NCBI GenBank assembly: GCA_964472565.1
Contig: CAYYNB010000006.1
Coordinates: 12,627 to 76,626, forward strand
Direction of reading: 5' to 3'
Length of the DNA: 64,000 nucleotides
DNA from: DATAMF01 sp964472565
GTDB lineage: Bacteria; Chloroflexota; Anaerolineae; Aggregatilineales; Aggregatilineaceae
Shown: one piece after another, positions 44,447 through 52,917 of the stretch
Layout of the letters: each line of letters starts with the position of its first letter
Numbering within the stretch: position 1 is the stretch's first letter
Notes under the pieces: model-generated
Databases searched by the model: none
Seen by the model: the letters and a program-made list of their open reading frames with translations, nothing else
What the model was told of the DNA's origin: nothing
Translations under genes and position numbers: made by a program

Positions 44447-45582
44447 TCTTTTGCGGCCTCCTCCTGCGCCCGGACGGCACGCAGATACACAATCGAAATG
44501 ATCAGTGAGAGCAGCATAATCAGCCCGGCATAGGCTGAGGCGACATTCGGATTGTTAAAGCCGGTATCGCTGGGATCGTACCAGCGATAAGTTTCATAAG
44601 CCAACACGGTCAGCACGCGCCCGCCCGAAATGGCAACCACCACCGCGAACACCTGAAACGCCAGGATCGTGCGCAAAATCAACGCAACCTGCAAGCTGGG
44701 TTTTAACAGCGGGAGGATGATATGGCGTAAGCGCTGCCACAGATTCGCACCGAAGATCTCGCCGGCTTCCATATAATCACGCGGGATAGCTTGCAGCCCG
44801 GAGACGACAATCACCATCACAATCGAGGTGGCACGCCAGATTTCCGCCAGAACAATCGCGGCGAGCATCCATTCTTTGTTGTAGGCGGACAGGAAAATAT
44901 AAGGTTTGTCGATGACACCAATCTCGACCAGAAACGAATTCAGGAAGCCGTTCTGTTTGAACATCGCTTCCCAGACCAGCCCGGCAGCCAGATCGGAAAT
45001 GCCAAGCGGAATCGCATAGATATAAAGGAAAATGCTGTTAAATTTGAGCTGCGCTTGCAGCACCAGCGCCATGATGATTGCCAGCACAAACTGGATTGGC
45101 AGAATAATCACCATCAGCAGCAGCGTGGTAGTCAGCGCTTCAGAAAACCGGCCATCGTTCACCATGCGCTTGATGTTCACCAGCGTCCATTCTTTGACCG
45201 GATCGCCGTTGCGCACCCGGCCTTCTTCAGACGAGGTGGCCGATTTGATGTCCAGATTTTTCCGCTCGGTCCAGCCTGTGACGGTATTCCCATTCACATC
45301 TTCGCCGGACACATTGAACCAGTAATACGGGCGGGTGCGGCCATTGGGCAGAACTTCATCATATTTTTCGCGCTCGGAAATGGTGACGGTGGTGTTCATT
45401 TCCAGCCGCCCGGTTTCGTCGGCATTTTCATCATTCGGGCTGGCGCGCAGAACCAATATTTTTTCGTCGCGCTGGAATGCTAATTGGAGTGAGCGCAGCA
45501 TCGGCCAGGCGAAAAAAACAGCCAGATAAAGAAAAGACGGCAAAATGAGTAAGTAGGGTGCGAGATTTCGTCTTTTTTTCAT
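44443..45582 (-). CDS. Carbohydrate ABC transporter permease, MalF type, with SH3b-like insertion
   Basis: CUT1 permease of 379 residues. After membrane segment 1 (about 10-28) an insertion of about 70 residues, 40-112, resembles a bacterial SH3 domain: KILVLRASPNDENAD, TGRLEMNTTVTI, YYWFNVSGED and VTGWTERKNL follow the usual N-RSGP / G-L-G / W-V / GWV pattern. It lies in the first external loop, where MalF of E. coli also carries an unrelated domain. The docking loop DYMEAGEIFGANLWQRLRHI is normal. The ATG at 45582 is preceded by an AAGGAAT-type site; a longer frame to 45699 lacks one and would enter the hairpin. Confidence 0.88.
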   Translation of the reverse strand: MKKRRNLAPYLLILPSFLYLAVFFAWPMLRSLQLAFQRDEKILVLRASPNDENADETGRLEMNTTVTISEREKYDEVLPNGRTRPYYWFNVSGEDVNGNTVTGWTERKNLDIKSATSSEEGRVRNGDPVKEWTLVNIKRMVNDGRFSEALTTTLLLMVIILPIQFVLAIIMALVLQAQLKFNSIFLYIYAIPLGISDLAAGLVWEAMFKQNGFLNSFLVEIGVIDKPYIFLSAYNKEWMLAAIVLAEIWRATSIVMVIVVSGLQAIPRDYMEAGEIFGANLWQRLRHIILPLLKPSLQVALILRTILAFQVFAVVVAISGGRVLTVLAYETYRWYDPSDTGFNNPNVASAYAGLIMLLSLIISIVYLRAVRAQEEAAKE

Positions 45583-45619
45583 GCCCCCGAATTCCTTTTT
45601 ATATAAACTGCTGGGGGAT

Positions 45620-45643
45620 AGGGGTAGAGTAAGCTCTACCCCT
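45620..45643 (-). repeat. Stem-loop between binding-protein and permease genes (second locus)
   Basis: A perfect 10-bp stem AGGGGTAGAG/CTCTACCCCT with a 4-nt loop, between the binding-protein stop and MalF start. There is no T-run. A second, imperfect stem (GTGGGGGC/GCTCCCAC) lies near 45703-45730. Confidence 0.75.
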
Positions 45644-45733
45644 ACGGTAAAATGAGCAGCGCTTGTGCTCGTGGACTGCGAATCTGGAGCAACAAGCAAA
45701 AACAGGGTGGGGGCTGTTGTAAGCTCCCACGCT

Positions 45734-47023
45734 TTACTTCAACTGGCAGGGGCCTTCGCTCGCCGGATCGGGTACCCAGCACGCCGCGCCGGTTTCATCC
45801 AACAGCGTTTGCAGGCTCGCGCCCTCTTCATCCAGAACGGTCTGAATATCTTCACCATCGATCACGATCCGCTGGAACGCGTTACGGAAGATTTCGTTAA
45901 TCTCACCGCCGCGATCACCTAGGCCCACCGGCAGCAGCGCCGGGACATCGGTTTCCACCGTGCCATAAGCCTGAACTGCGCCCAACATGGCCGACACACC
46001 CGCTGGCAGTGTGGTCATATCGACATCACCGATCACTGGATAGAAGCCGGTTTCGCTCAGGATCGTGGCCTGGACTTCAGGCGTTAGCATGTATTGAACG
46101 AAGGCTTCTGCGCCGTCAGGGTTGGGCGAGGTGTAGGGGATCGCCAGTCCGGCCACCACCGACATGAAACCGCGACCCGCAGGACCGGAAGGCGCGGGGA
46201 AGGCGACAAAGTTATCGGGCTGCTGATCGAAGGCGTTTTTCAGGCGGGCCACATGGTCAAACGCGACCCAGACTTCGCCGGAGAGCAGCGGTTCCTGCAT
46301 GAATTCGTAAGTGATCGACTGCGGGTGGATGTAGGGCCACAGATTGTTCAGATAGTCGAACATCGCCGCGGCTTCGGGCGTCTTGAAGCCTGTCACCATG
46401 CCGCCCGTGAACGACGGGAACATATAGCCTTGCAGGAACCGGTGGAACAGCCCGGCAACTGGCAGCCCGACCTTGGCTTCGCCCGTCGCATCATAGATCG
46501 ACTTGGCCCATGCCGCGAACTGATCCCATGTCAGGTTGTTGATGTCGGCCCCTTCGGGCAGATATTGAAGCGCTTCCTGGGTCGCGGCCATAATGAAGGT
46601 CGCTTGCATGAAGGGTATGTAATACTGAACGTCTTCGGTACCCATCTTGCCCAACTGGACAAACGCATCGTTGACATCATACTGCTCTTCAATACCCGCC
46701 AGCAGTTCGGTCAGATCGAACAACAGGTCTTCGCCCGCGAGCGTTGGATAGGTGCCGTGCAGCGCGCCGAGGACATCGACGGTGCCTTCACCGGCTTCCG
46801 CTTCCGCGCGGATCAGGTCCAGCATGGGGCCTTCTTCGGACGGGACAAATTCAACCGTGCCGCCCTCGAATTCGGAGAGGAAGGCGCGAACCTTATCGGT
46901 TTCTTCAACCGTGTTCCATTGGGTAGACATAAAAGTGACTTTGTTGTCCTGGGCAAAGGCACCGGCTGATGTGGCGAGCAGAACCAGCATCAGCGCAAGC
47001 GTAATTCCGCGAAATTTCTTCAT
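45734..47023 (-). CDS. Sugar ABC transporter substrate-binding protein (second locus)
   Basis: Family-1 solute-binding protein of 429 residues. The signal peptide (1-24) ends GAFAQD, then KVTFMSTQWNTVEE begins the mature part. The C-terminal lobe has YTSPNPDGAEAFVQYMLTPE, typical of CUT1 proteins. A Cys near the C-terminus (GAACWVPDPASEGPCQ) could form a disulfide. The ATG at 47023 follows AAGGAG; an ATG six codons earlier is not supported. It is the first transporter gene after the LacI-type regulator. The E. coli counterpart in a similar cluster is ycjN. Confidence 0.94.
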   Translation of the reverse strand: MKKFRGITLALMLVLLATSAGAFAQDNKVTFMSTQWNTVEETDKVRAFLSEFEGGTVEFVPSEEGPMLDLIRAEAEAGEGTVDVLGALHGTYPTLAGEDLLFDLTELLAGIEEQYDVNDAFVQLGKMGTEDVQYYIPFMQATFIMAATQEALQYLPEGADINNLTWDQFAAWAKSIYDATGEAKVGLPVAGLFHRFLQGYMFPSFTGGMVTGFKTPEAAAMFDYLNNLWPYIHPQSITYEFMQEPLLSGEVWVAFDHVARLKNAFDQQPDNFVAFPAPSGPAGRGFMSVVAGLAIPYTSPNPDGAEAFVQYMLTPEVQATILSETGFYPVIGDVDMTTLPAGVSAMLGAVQAYGTVETDVPALLPVGLGDRGGEINEIFRNAFQRIVIDGEDIQTVLDEEGASLQTLLDETGAACWVPDPASEGPCQLK

Positions 47024-47084
47024 TTTGTTTCTCCTTGACACACTAATAAACTTATATCGTTGGGTTGGAAATCACTTGCGCACT

Positions 47085-48098
47085 TCACCTCCTTCGGGTG
47101 CCACTTGAGGCACGAATGATCAACTCCGGGGCGATCAGAATATGGGAATTATCCAATTCGTCGGCACGCAGAAGCTGGATCAGCATATCCACTAACTGGC
47201 GGCCAATGTCATAGATCGGCTGGCGGACGGTAGTCAGCGGCGGTTGGGCATTCGCGGCGGCGGGGATGTCGTCAAAACCGGCCATAGCCAGGTCTTTCCC
47301 CACCTGCAAACCGTGCTCCTTGATCGCGTTCATCGCGCCCAGCGCCATCAGATCATTGCAGGCTATGATTGCGGTGGGGGGATTGGGAAGACTCAGCAGC
47401 ACCTGTCCGGCTTTATATCCACTGTGTTGAGTCAAGTCACCCTGGACTACATAATTGTCATTCAACGCGAGATTGGCTGCTTCTAGCCCTGCCTGATACC
47501 CGGCGTACCGGTGTGCGGTAAACATCAGTTCCCAGGGCGAGAGGATCAGGGCGATCCGCTGGTGTCCGTAGTCCACAAAATGCTCGACCATCTGCCGGAT
47601 ACCCAGTGCGCCATCCACGTCAATATAGGGATAGTCGTCTTCTATTGAACGCCCGAAAGCAACAAAGGGGTGGTGTGCTTCTTTGAGATAGTCAATGCGC
47701 GGATCGTGCGTCATGGTACGTGCTAGCGCGACCCCATCCACGCGGCTGCCCGCAACCATGCGGCGGTAGGCGGCCAATTCTTCTTCACCCGGCATTTGGG
47801 CCGACAGCAGCAGATCATAGCCGTAGTCGGAGGCTTGCCGTCCAACCCCGGCCAGCAGTTCCATAAAAAACGAGTCGGAAAAATAAGCGGTGCGCGGGAT
47901 AACCATCCCGATGGTGTTCGTGTATTTGCTGCGCAGATAACGCGCGGTGAGGTTAGGCTGGTAGCCCAGGCGCTCGGCTGTTTCTGTGATCCGCTGGCGG
48001 GTTTCTTCATTCACATCGTCATAACCCGCTAACGCCCGTGAAACAGTGGTAACAGAAAGTCCAACTTCAGTTGCAATTGTTTTAAGTGTAATTTTCAC
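47085..48098 (-). CDS. LacI-family transcriptional regulator (second sugar locus)
   Basis: Full-length regulator of 337 residues. The HTH reads LKTIATEVGLSVTTVSRAL, with a hinge near GYQPNLTARYLRSKYTNTIG. The periplasmic-binding-like effector domain follows and ends SGTRRR. I chose the GTG at 48098, because the promoter and two operators lie between it and the upstream ATG at 48209. It represses itself through those sites and probably the transporter genes 61 bp downstream as part of the same transcript. Effector: likely a sugar or glucoside phosphate. E. coli YcjW is the positional analogue. Confidence 0.94.
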   Translation of the reverse strand: MKITLKTIATEVGLSVTTVSRALAGYDDVNEETRQRITETAERLGYQPNLTARYLRSKYTNTIGMVIPRTAYFSDSFFMELLAGVGRQASDYGYDLLLSAQMPGEEELAAYRRMVAGSRVDGVALARTMTHDPRIDYLKEAHHPFVAFGRSIEDDYPYIDVDGALGIRQMVEHFVDYGHQRIALILSPWELMFTAHRYAGYQAGLEAANLALNDNYVVQGDLTQHSGYKAGQVLLSLPNPPTAIIACNDLMALGAMNAIKEHGLQVGKDLAMAGFDDIPAAANAQPPLTTVRQPIYDIGRQLVDMLIQLLRADELDNSHILIAPELIIRASSGTRRR

Positions 48099-48111
48099 CG
48101 TCCGAACCTTT

Positions 48112-48127
48112 TCCAAATCGTTTCGGA
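48112..48127. promoter_or_regulatory. LacI-type operator O1 (autoregulatory)
   Basis: TCCAAATCGTTTCGGA, an imperfect CG-centred palindrome placed just after the predicted transcription start. Its centre is 33 bp from O2, about three helical turns, so two repressor dimers would bind on one face. Confidence 0.8.
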
Positions 48128-48137
48128 TGTTACTCTC

Positions 48138-48166
48138 ACAATAATCCAAATCGTTTTGGAAGTCAA
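48138..48166 (-). promoter_or_regulatory. Promoter of the LacI-type gene and downstream importer
   Basis: On the minus strand: -35 TTGACT, a 17-bp spacer, -10 TATTGT. The spacer is occupied by operator O2. Transcription should start near 48131, giving a leader of about 33 nt to the GTG start codon. Confidence 0.75.
48145..48160. promoter_or_regulatory. LacI-type operator O2 (inside promoter spacer)
   Basis: TCCAAATCGTTTTGGA, palindromic except at two inner positions. It fills the space between the -35 and -10 boxes, so bound repressor would exclude RNA polymerase. Confidence 0.82.
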
Positions 48167-48209
48167 TAATCAAAACTTTAATTTGAATTAAGTTACACGG
48201 AAAAAACAA

Positions 48210-48538
48210 TTAGCGCGAAGCATCTTTGGAATAAAAGCGCCCTTATCCAGACATTAGCATAAGGGCGCGGGAAGTGGTAATTAGCAGCGGGACGATGCTA
48301 GGAGTTAGGCCATTCCAAGAAAATAATTACCCTGTTCCTACGGCTTGACTCCCCTTCCCTTAGGGAAGGGGTGAGGGCTTTCAGGGGTAGGTATTTAATG
48401 GTTCAAGATTCTGACCATTTTTCTATTCGAGCACCCCGGTTCTTAACGGGTCTTGAAAGGTCAGAATGGCCCCAATGCCTCAGTTTTCTCGGTATAAAAA
48501 TTACCGAACCATAATTTTATTGAGCCAGAATGAAAAAC
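48210..48538. repeat. Repeat-rich intergenic region with palindromes
   Basis: No gene. It contains a 9-bp palindrome with 3-nt loop, CCCCTTCCC/GGGAAGGGG (48351-48371), and a 15-bp perfect inverted repeat (48378-48392 with 48537-48551, about 145 bp apart). Inside are the swapped-order complements TTCAAGA-TTCTGACC (48402-48416) and TCTTGAA-GGTCAGAA (48451-48466). It resembles a small non-coding palindromic repeat element. The right arm continues into the end of the glycosyltransferase gene. It may also serve as the terminator of that operon. Confidence 0.65.
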
Positions 48539-49834
48539 CTACCCCTGAAAGAGGGGTGAGGGGGGATGGGGTAAAGAAAATATTGGCGCAGCCTTAAGCA
48601 GGTGGCGCAGGCGTTGGTCCAGCACTTCGTAGGAAAAATGGGCTTCACCGACGCGATAGTTATGCTCAACCATCCGCGCGACTTCAGCCGGGTTATCCAG
48701 CAGCGCGGCGACAGCTTCGGCAGTGGTGGGCGTGACTTCCTCACGGATTTCGACGGCCTGCACACCGGCGGGTTTGATGTCGGAACGATAAGCAGTGTAG
48801 GCATTCACCACCAGTGGCTTACGGAAGTAGAGCGTTTCGATCAGCGCGTTGCCGAAGCCTTCATACGAACTGAGATAGGAGATGATGTCCGCCGAGGGGT
48901 ACACATCCCAGAGCGTGTAACAGCGCTGACCGTTATGCGTCGTGCGCTGCTCGGTGATGCGATCTCCGATAAACAAGGCATCGATCTGCGCCATTTCCAC
49001 CTGACGCCGCAGCCATTCGTAATAATAACCGGGTTCATCGCCCGCGTAGCCTGTCACCACCAGGCGGTAATGTCTGCCGGAGTTGCGTTCTTGCAGCAGG
49101 CGCACGAGTTCAACCGCGCGTTCGATATTTTTGCGCCGGACGATGCGTGTGGGCTGCAAAACGATCACCTCATCCGGCCCGATCCCAAAATCCGCGCGAA
49201 AGCCCCGGCTGTAATCGTCCGGCGGCGGAGGGGGATTGTGAAAATCGAAGACATTCGGCACATACACCGCGCCTAGATGGCGGCGGATATAAAGTTCGCG
49301 CTGCATCGCCGTGCTGATCACGACATGCCGCAGCGAGGTGCTTTCGGATGGAAACGCCGTCGCCAGAATATCAGGAATCCGGTTGACGATAAAGCGCTCA
49401 CGCTCCCAGTAAAAATCATGATGGTGGCCGATGGTGGGAATATGCGTTTCCTGGATGAAATCCCGCAGTGCGACTCCCAGTTGAATCTGCATCGGGATCG
49501 CCTGGACATTCTGCGTGATCATCCAGTCAAGCTGAAAGCGCTCCATAAACTCATACAATTTCGCTTTGAGTTCGGCTGCCGCGTGCGTGAGGCGCTGGTA
49601 CAGCGCGCGCGACTCTTCCGCGCCGCTGAATGCCTCGTCATGAATAGCAACCGCTTCGGGCTGTTGAAAATGAAATTCAGGCACCAGTAGGCCGGGCTGC
49701 GCATAATCGCCCAGTTCGCCCGCACAGAAAAAAGTCTGGTGTCCCATCCGGCGCAGCGTTTCCGCCCATTTATTGATTTCGAGTGAAACCCCATCGACGC
49801 CCGCAATCCGAGTCGCTGCAAATCCAATATTCAT
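48539..49834 (-). CDS. GT4-family glycosyltransferase, possibly glucosylglycerate-type
   Basis: Retaining GT-B glycosyltransferase of 431 residues. The N-terminus NIGFAATRIAGVDGVSLEIN and the C-terminal donor site (SYLSSYEGFGNALIETLYFR, with the E-x7-E pattern) place it in GT4. The start TAATG overlaps the preceding gene by one base. Paired with a GH13_18 phosphorylase, it may make or extend glucosylglycerate-type solutes; related GT4 enzymes do this in other phyla. This is inference. The last dozen codons (SLPHPPSPLFQG) are read from the intergenic repeat and are probably an added tail. Confidence 0.82.
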   Translation of the reverse strand: MNIGFAATRIAGVDGVSLEINKWAETLRRMGHQTFFCAGELGDYAQPGLLVPEFHFQQPEAVAIHDEAFSGAEESRALYQRLTHAAAELKAKLYEFMERFQLDWMITQNVQAIPMQIQLGVALRDFIQETHIPTIGHHHDFYWERERFIVNRIPDILATAFPSESTSLRHVVISTAMQRELYIRRHLGAVYVPNVFDFHNPPPPPDDYSRGFRADFGIGPDEVIVLQPTRIVRRKNIERAVELVRLLQERNSGRHYRLVVTGYAGDEPGYYYEWLRRQVEMAQIDALFIGDRITEQRTTHNGQRCYTLWDVYPSADIISYLSSYEGFGNALIETLYFRKPLVVNAYTAYRSDIKPAGVQAVEIREEVTPTTAEAVAALLDNPAEVARMVEHNYRVGEAHFSYEVLDQRLRHLLKAAPIFSLPHPPSPLFQG

Positions 49835-51534
49835 TATTTGGCCCTCAGCCACATCACTTGATAAGGCATAATTTCAATCGATCCAACCGGAACAACTTGA
49901 TCGGAGAGCAGATCATAATATTCCGCCGCTGGCAGGGAAATCTGCCGCAAATCCACCGTGACCCGCTGGTTGGCAAGGTTGTGGACCGCTACAATGGACT
50001 CGCTCCCATCGCGGGCGGTGCGTTGCAGGGTGAACAAGGCCGGGTGCAGCGCGAGGACCGTCTGCGGCGCGTTTGGGTGGAAGGCGGGGTGCTGGGTTCG
50101 CACATCGAGCAGGTGGCCGTAAGCGCGGAAAACCCGGCTGCGTAGCGAGTTCGGATCGGACAGCGCGTTTTCGACATCCAACACGGCTAATTTTTCGCGG
50201 TTAATGGTGCGCAGTTGCCCGGTCTGGCGCACGCCTTCATTCCAATTGCGCGATCCCAGCAGGCTGTGAATATAGATTCCCGGTACTCCTACAAACGCCA
50301 GTTCGATAGCCTGCGAGACGATGAAACGGCTCACCTGAACATCCAGCGGCTCATTCGCGTGGGGGTTGGACAGCGCATCAAAATAATTGATATTCAACTC
50401 ATATGGGCTGTGTGATCCATCCGGGTTTACCTTATAGGACACCGCGCCGCCGTGTGTTTGGGTGCGCTCGATCAGCGCCTCGACCTGCTCCCGCGAGAGA
50501 ATGTCTTCCACCGGGCGCACCCCGATTCCATCGTGTGAGGCGGTGAAATTGAAAAAGGTGGTGCGTTCGGAAAGCGGCTGAATCGTCGCGGCCCAGTCGC
50601 TTAATTCGACAGCGCTGCCGGATGCAATCGCATGCAAAGTGAGCGGCGGCAGCGTGAACTGGTAAACCATCTGGGCCTCGTTGGTGCCGTCGCCCAGATA
50701 GGAGATGTTTTCCGCGTGGGGGACGTTGGTTTCAGTAACAATCAGCACATGTGGGGCAACCTGATCCAGCACCTCGCGGAACAACTGGATTACCGTATGC
50801 GTTTGTGGCAGGTGGATCGATTTCGTGCCGGGGATTTTCCACAGATACGCAATCGCATCCAGCCGGATCCACTGCGCGCCCTGGCTGACATAAAACAGCA
50901 GCACATCGATCAGCCGCAGCAGCACGTCAGGACTGGCTGCATTCAGATCGATCTGGTCGGCGCTGAACGTAGTCCAGATATGCGCCGTGCCCAGGCTGGT
51001 TTCAAATGCGGTGAGCAGCGGCAGGTTGCGCGGACGCACCACTTGTGACAGGTCTATCGAGGGATCAATGGCGATAAAAAAATCCTGATAATCCGAGTCT
51101 CCGGCGAGAAACGCCTTGAACCACTGGCTGTGTGCTGAAACATGATTAAATACGGCGTCAAACATCAGCTTAAAATGATCCCCAAGCTGGCGGATATGAT
51201 CCCAGGTGCCCAAATCGGGGTTGACGGCTTTGTAGTCAATCACCGAAAAACCATCATCCGACGAATAGGGGAAAAAGGGAAGCACATGGACGGTAGAAAT
51301 TTTGCCGGGTAGGTGCCGCATCAGAAAATTGTGCAGTGTTTGGAGCGGCGGCTGGCCCGGCTGCCTCAGCGAGTCCCCATAGGTGATCAGGGCGACATCG
51401 TGCTCGCTTAGACGCGGCGCGGCAAGTTTCGGGTAAGCTGCTTTGAATACCGCGAGCATATGGTCCAATTGGCGGGCCGCTTCGGTGGCCTGTTCTGGCC
51501 CATAGAGTGAGATCAACTTTTCTTCGATCCGCAT
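49834..51534 (-). CDS. GH13_18 sugar phosphorylase (sucrose / glucosylglycerate phosphorylase family)
   Basis: GH13 subfamily 18 enzyme of 566 residues. It uses phosphate to split an alpha-glucoside to glucose 1-phosphate. Nucleophile Asp226 (WIRLDAIAYLWK), acid/base Glu269 (IVTETNVPH) and third acid Asp335 (TASHDGIGVRP) are present. The length and the RLDAIAYLWK stretch fit the glucosylglycerate phosphorylase branch (E. coli YcjM, about 559 residues) better than the roughly 500-residue sucrose phosphorylases. Final substrate assignment needs comparison of acceptor-loop residues. It is the first gene of a two-gene operon with the GT4 gene and lies upstream of the LacI-controlled importer. Confidence 0.9.
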   Translation of the reverse strand: MRIEEKLISLYGPEQATEAARQLDHMLAVFKAAYPKLAAPRLSEHDVALITYGDSLRQPGQPPLQTLHNFLMRHLPGKISTVHVLPFFPYSSDDGFSVIDYKAVNPDLGTWDHIRQLGDHFKLMFDAVFNHVSAHSQWFKAFLAGDSDYQDFFIAIDPSIDLSQVVRPRNLPLLTAFETSLGTAHIWTTFSADQIDLNAASPDVLLRLIDVLLFYVSQGAQWIRLDAIAYLWKIPGTKSIHLPQTHTVIQLFREVLDQVAPHVLIVTETNVPHAENISYLGDGTNEAQMVYQFTLPPLTLHAIASGSAVELSDWAATIQPLSERTTFFNFTASHDGIGVRPVEDILSREQVEALIERTQTHGGAVSYKVNPDGSHSPYELNINYFDALSNPHANEPLDVQVSRFIVSQAIELAFVGVPGIYIHSLLGSRNWNEGVRQTGQLRTINREKLAVLDVENALSDPNSLRSRVFRAYGHLLDVRTQHPAFHPNAPQTVLALHPALFTLQRTARDGSESIVAVHNLANQRVTVDLRQISLPAAEYYDLLSDQVVPVGSIEIMPYQVMWLRAK

Positions 51535-51623
51535 GGTTTTGTACCAGGAATGAGAGGCTCATTAGTCGTAAGCAGACTATAACGCATCTACCAACGAAAC
51601 AAAAAGAAAATCGGGGCGCTGCC

Positions 51624-52916
51624 TTATTCCTGCTTGAGTGCAATCACCGGGGGTAGTTTCGCCGCTCGCAGTGCCGGATAAAAGCCTGCGCCTATGCCAA
51701 CGGCGGTTGCCAGGAAGATTGCCAGGATCAGCAGTTCAGTGGGGATGATGATCAGGTTGCCATCCAACTGAGACGTGTCGATAGGCAAAAAGGTTGTAAT
51801 GCCGCCGTTGTTGGGATCAGGTGAGGTTTTGACCGCGCCATTGATGAGATTGCGTAAAAGTAGCGACAGCCCAACCCCTGATACGCCCCCCGTGAGGCCG
51901 ACCAGCCCGGCTTCGATCAAAAAGACGGACAGCACATCTCGATTGGTCGCACCAATGGCCTTCATCAGGCCGATCTCCTTTGTGCGTTCCAGAATCGCCA
52001 TCGTCATCGTATTGGCGACACCGAACGCCGCAACCAACAGTGCGACTCCGCCCACGCCGCCAAGAATCAGCCGCATGGAGACAAAGAAGTTGTTGAGTTG
52101 GTTGATATAATCGCCCATCCCATCGGCATAAAACCCTAACTTACGGATGTCCTGCATAACCTCGACGGTGACTTCGCGGTTTTTGGCATAAACCGTCACT
52201 TGATCGTAAGTGAAGGTTTTGGGGTCCGTTTCTTCTCCGGTGGCCCATTCCTGAATGCGTAACATATCCTTGATGGGCATCAGGATCGAATAATCGTACG
52301 TGCCATTTGAAGAGACGATAACACCCGCCACATGAAGATCATAGGATCGAGTGCCCATGCCCGTCATCTGATAGACAGAGAGTTCCAGCGGGGTCTTCAT
52401 AACATCCACCGTCACGGGCTGCCATTCATCGCCGGACTGTTCGGGGTCGTAAAAGTTCTGCCCCACCAGTGATCCGATAAGGACTTCGCCGGGTTGAAGC
52501 GAGATCGTTCCCTGCTCTGCTGTGATCCCCAGATAGGGCAGCATACTGGGATCGATGCCGATAAAATCACCCCATCCCCGGTAATCATCAGCAATTAACT
52601 CGCTTCCGGTTCGCAGTCGGGCAACAGGAACTACCGCGCCTACGCCGGGGATCGCCCACAATTGGCGTATTGTTTCTACCGTCAACTGTGGCGCTTGTTC
52701 ATCAGGAGCCACATCCCAGGGAGGATATACATTGATCTGGGTGAGCTGGTTGCTGGCTCCGATGCTGGCTTCGGCGGATTTCTGCAAGCCGAAGGTCAGC
52801 GCAATCAGCAAAATCACGGCGGTGGTCCCAACAAGCACGCCGCCCGCCGTCATAAACAAGCGGGTACGTGCGCGGGCCAGATTGCCGATAGCCAGTTCCA
52901 GCAGTTCGCTGAACAT
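51624..52916 (-). CDS. FtsX/MacB-type ABC transporter permease
   Basis: 430 residues with one N-terminal membrane helix (about 18-42), a large external MacB-PCD-type domain (about 45-270), and three C-terminal helices with the FtsX core AFGVANTMTMAILERTKEIG. Such proteins drive lipoprotein or peptide movement without forming a classical channel. It starts one base after the secreted-protein gene and is the last gene of the operon that begins with the YIP1-like gene. It pairs with the LolD-type ATPase. The cargo is unknown; the co-encoded secreted protein may work with the complex as an external partner. Confidence 0.93.
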   Translation of the reverse strand: MFSELLELAIGNLARARTRLFMTAGGVLVGTTAVILLIALTFGLQKSAEASIGASNQLTQINVYPPWDVAPDEQAPQLTVETIRQLWAIPGVGAVVPVARLRTGSELIADDYRGWGDFIGIDPSMLPYLGITAEQGTISLQPGEVLIGSLVGQNFYDPEQSGDEWQPVTVDVMKTPLELSVYQMTGMGTRSYDLHVAGVIVSSNGTYDYSILMPIKDMLRIQEWATGEETDPKTFTYDQVTVYAKNREVTVEVMQDIRKLGFYADGMGDYINQLNNFFVSMRLILGGVGGVALLVAAFGVANTMTMAILERTKEIGLMKAIGATNRDVLSVFLIEAGLVGLTGGVSGVGLSLLLRNLINGAVKTSPDPNNGGITTFLPIDTSQLDGNLIIIPTELLILAIFLATAVGIGAGFYPALRAAKLPPVIALKQE

Positions 52917-52917
52917 C

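Noticed and set aside
46094..46969. 291-codon plus-strand frame opposite the second binding-protein gene
   Set aside because: Antisense shadow; arginine-rich, low-complexity translation without motifs.
48351..48371. CRISPR-type repeat
   Set aside because: Only one palindromic unit here, with no regular array of repeats and spacers.
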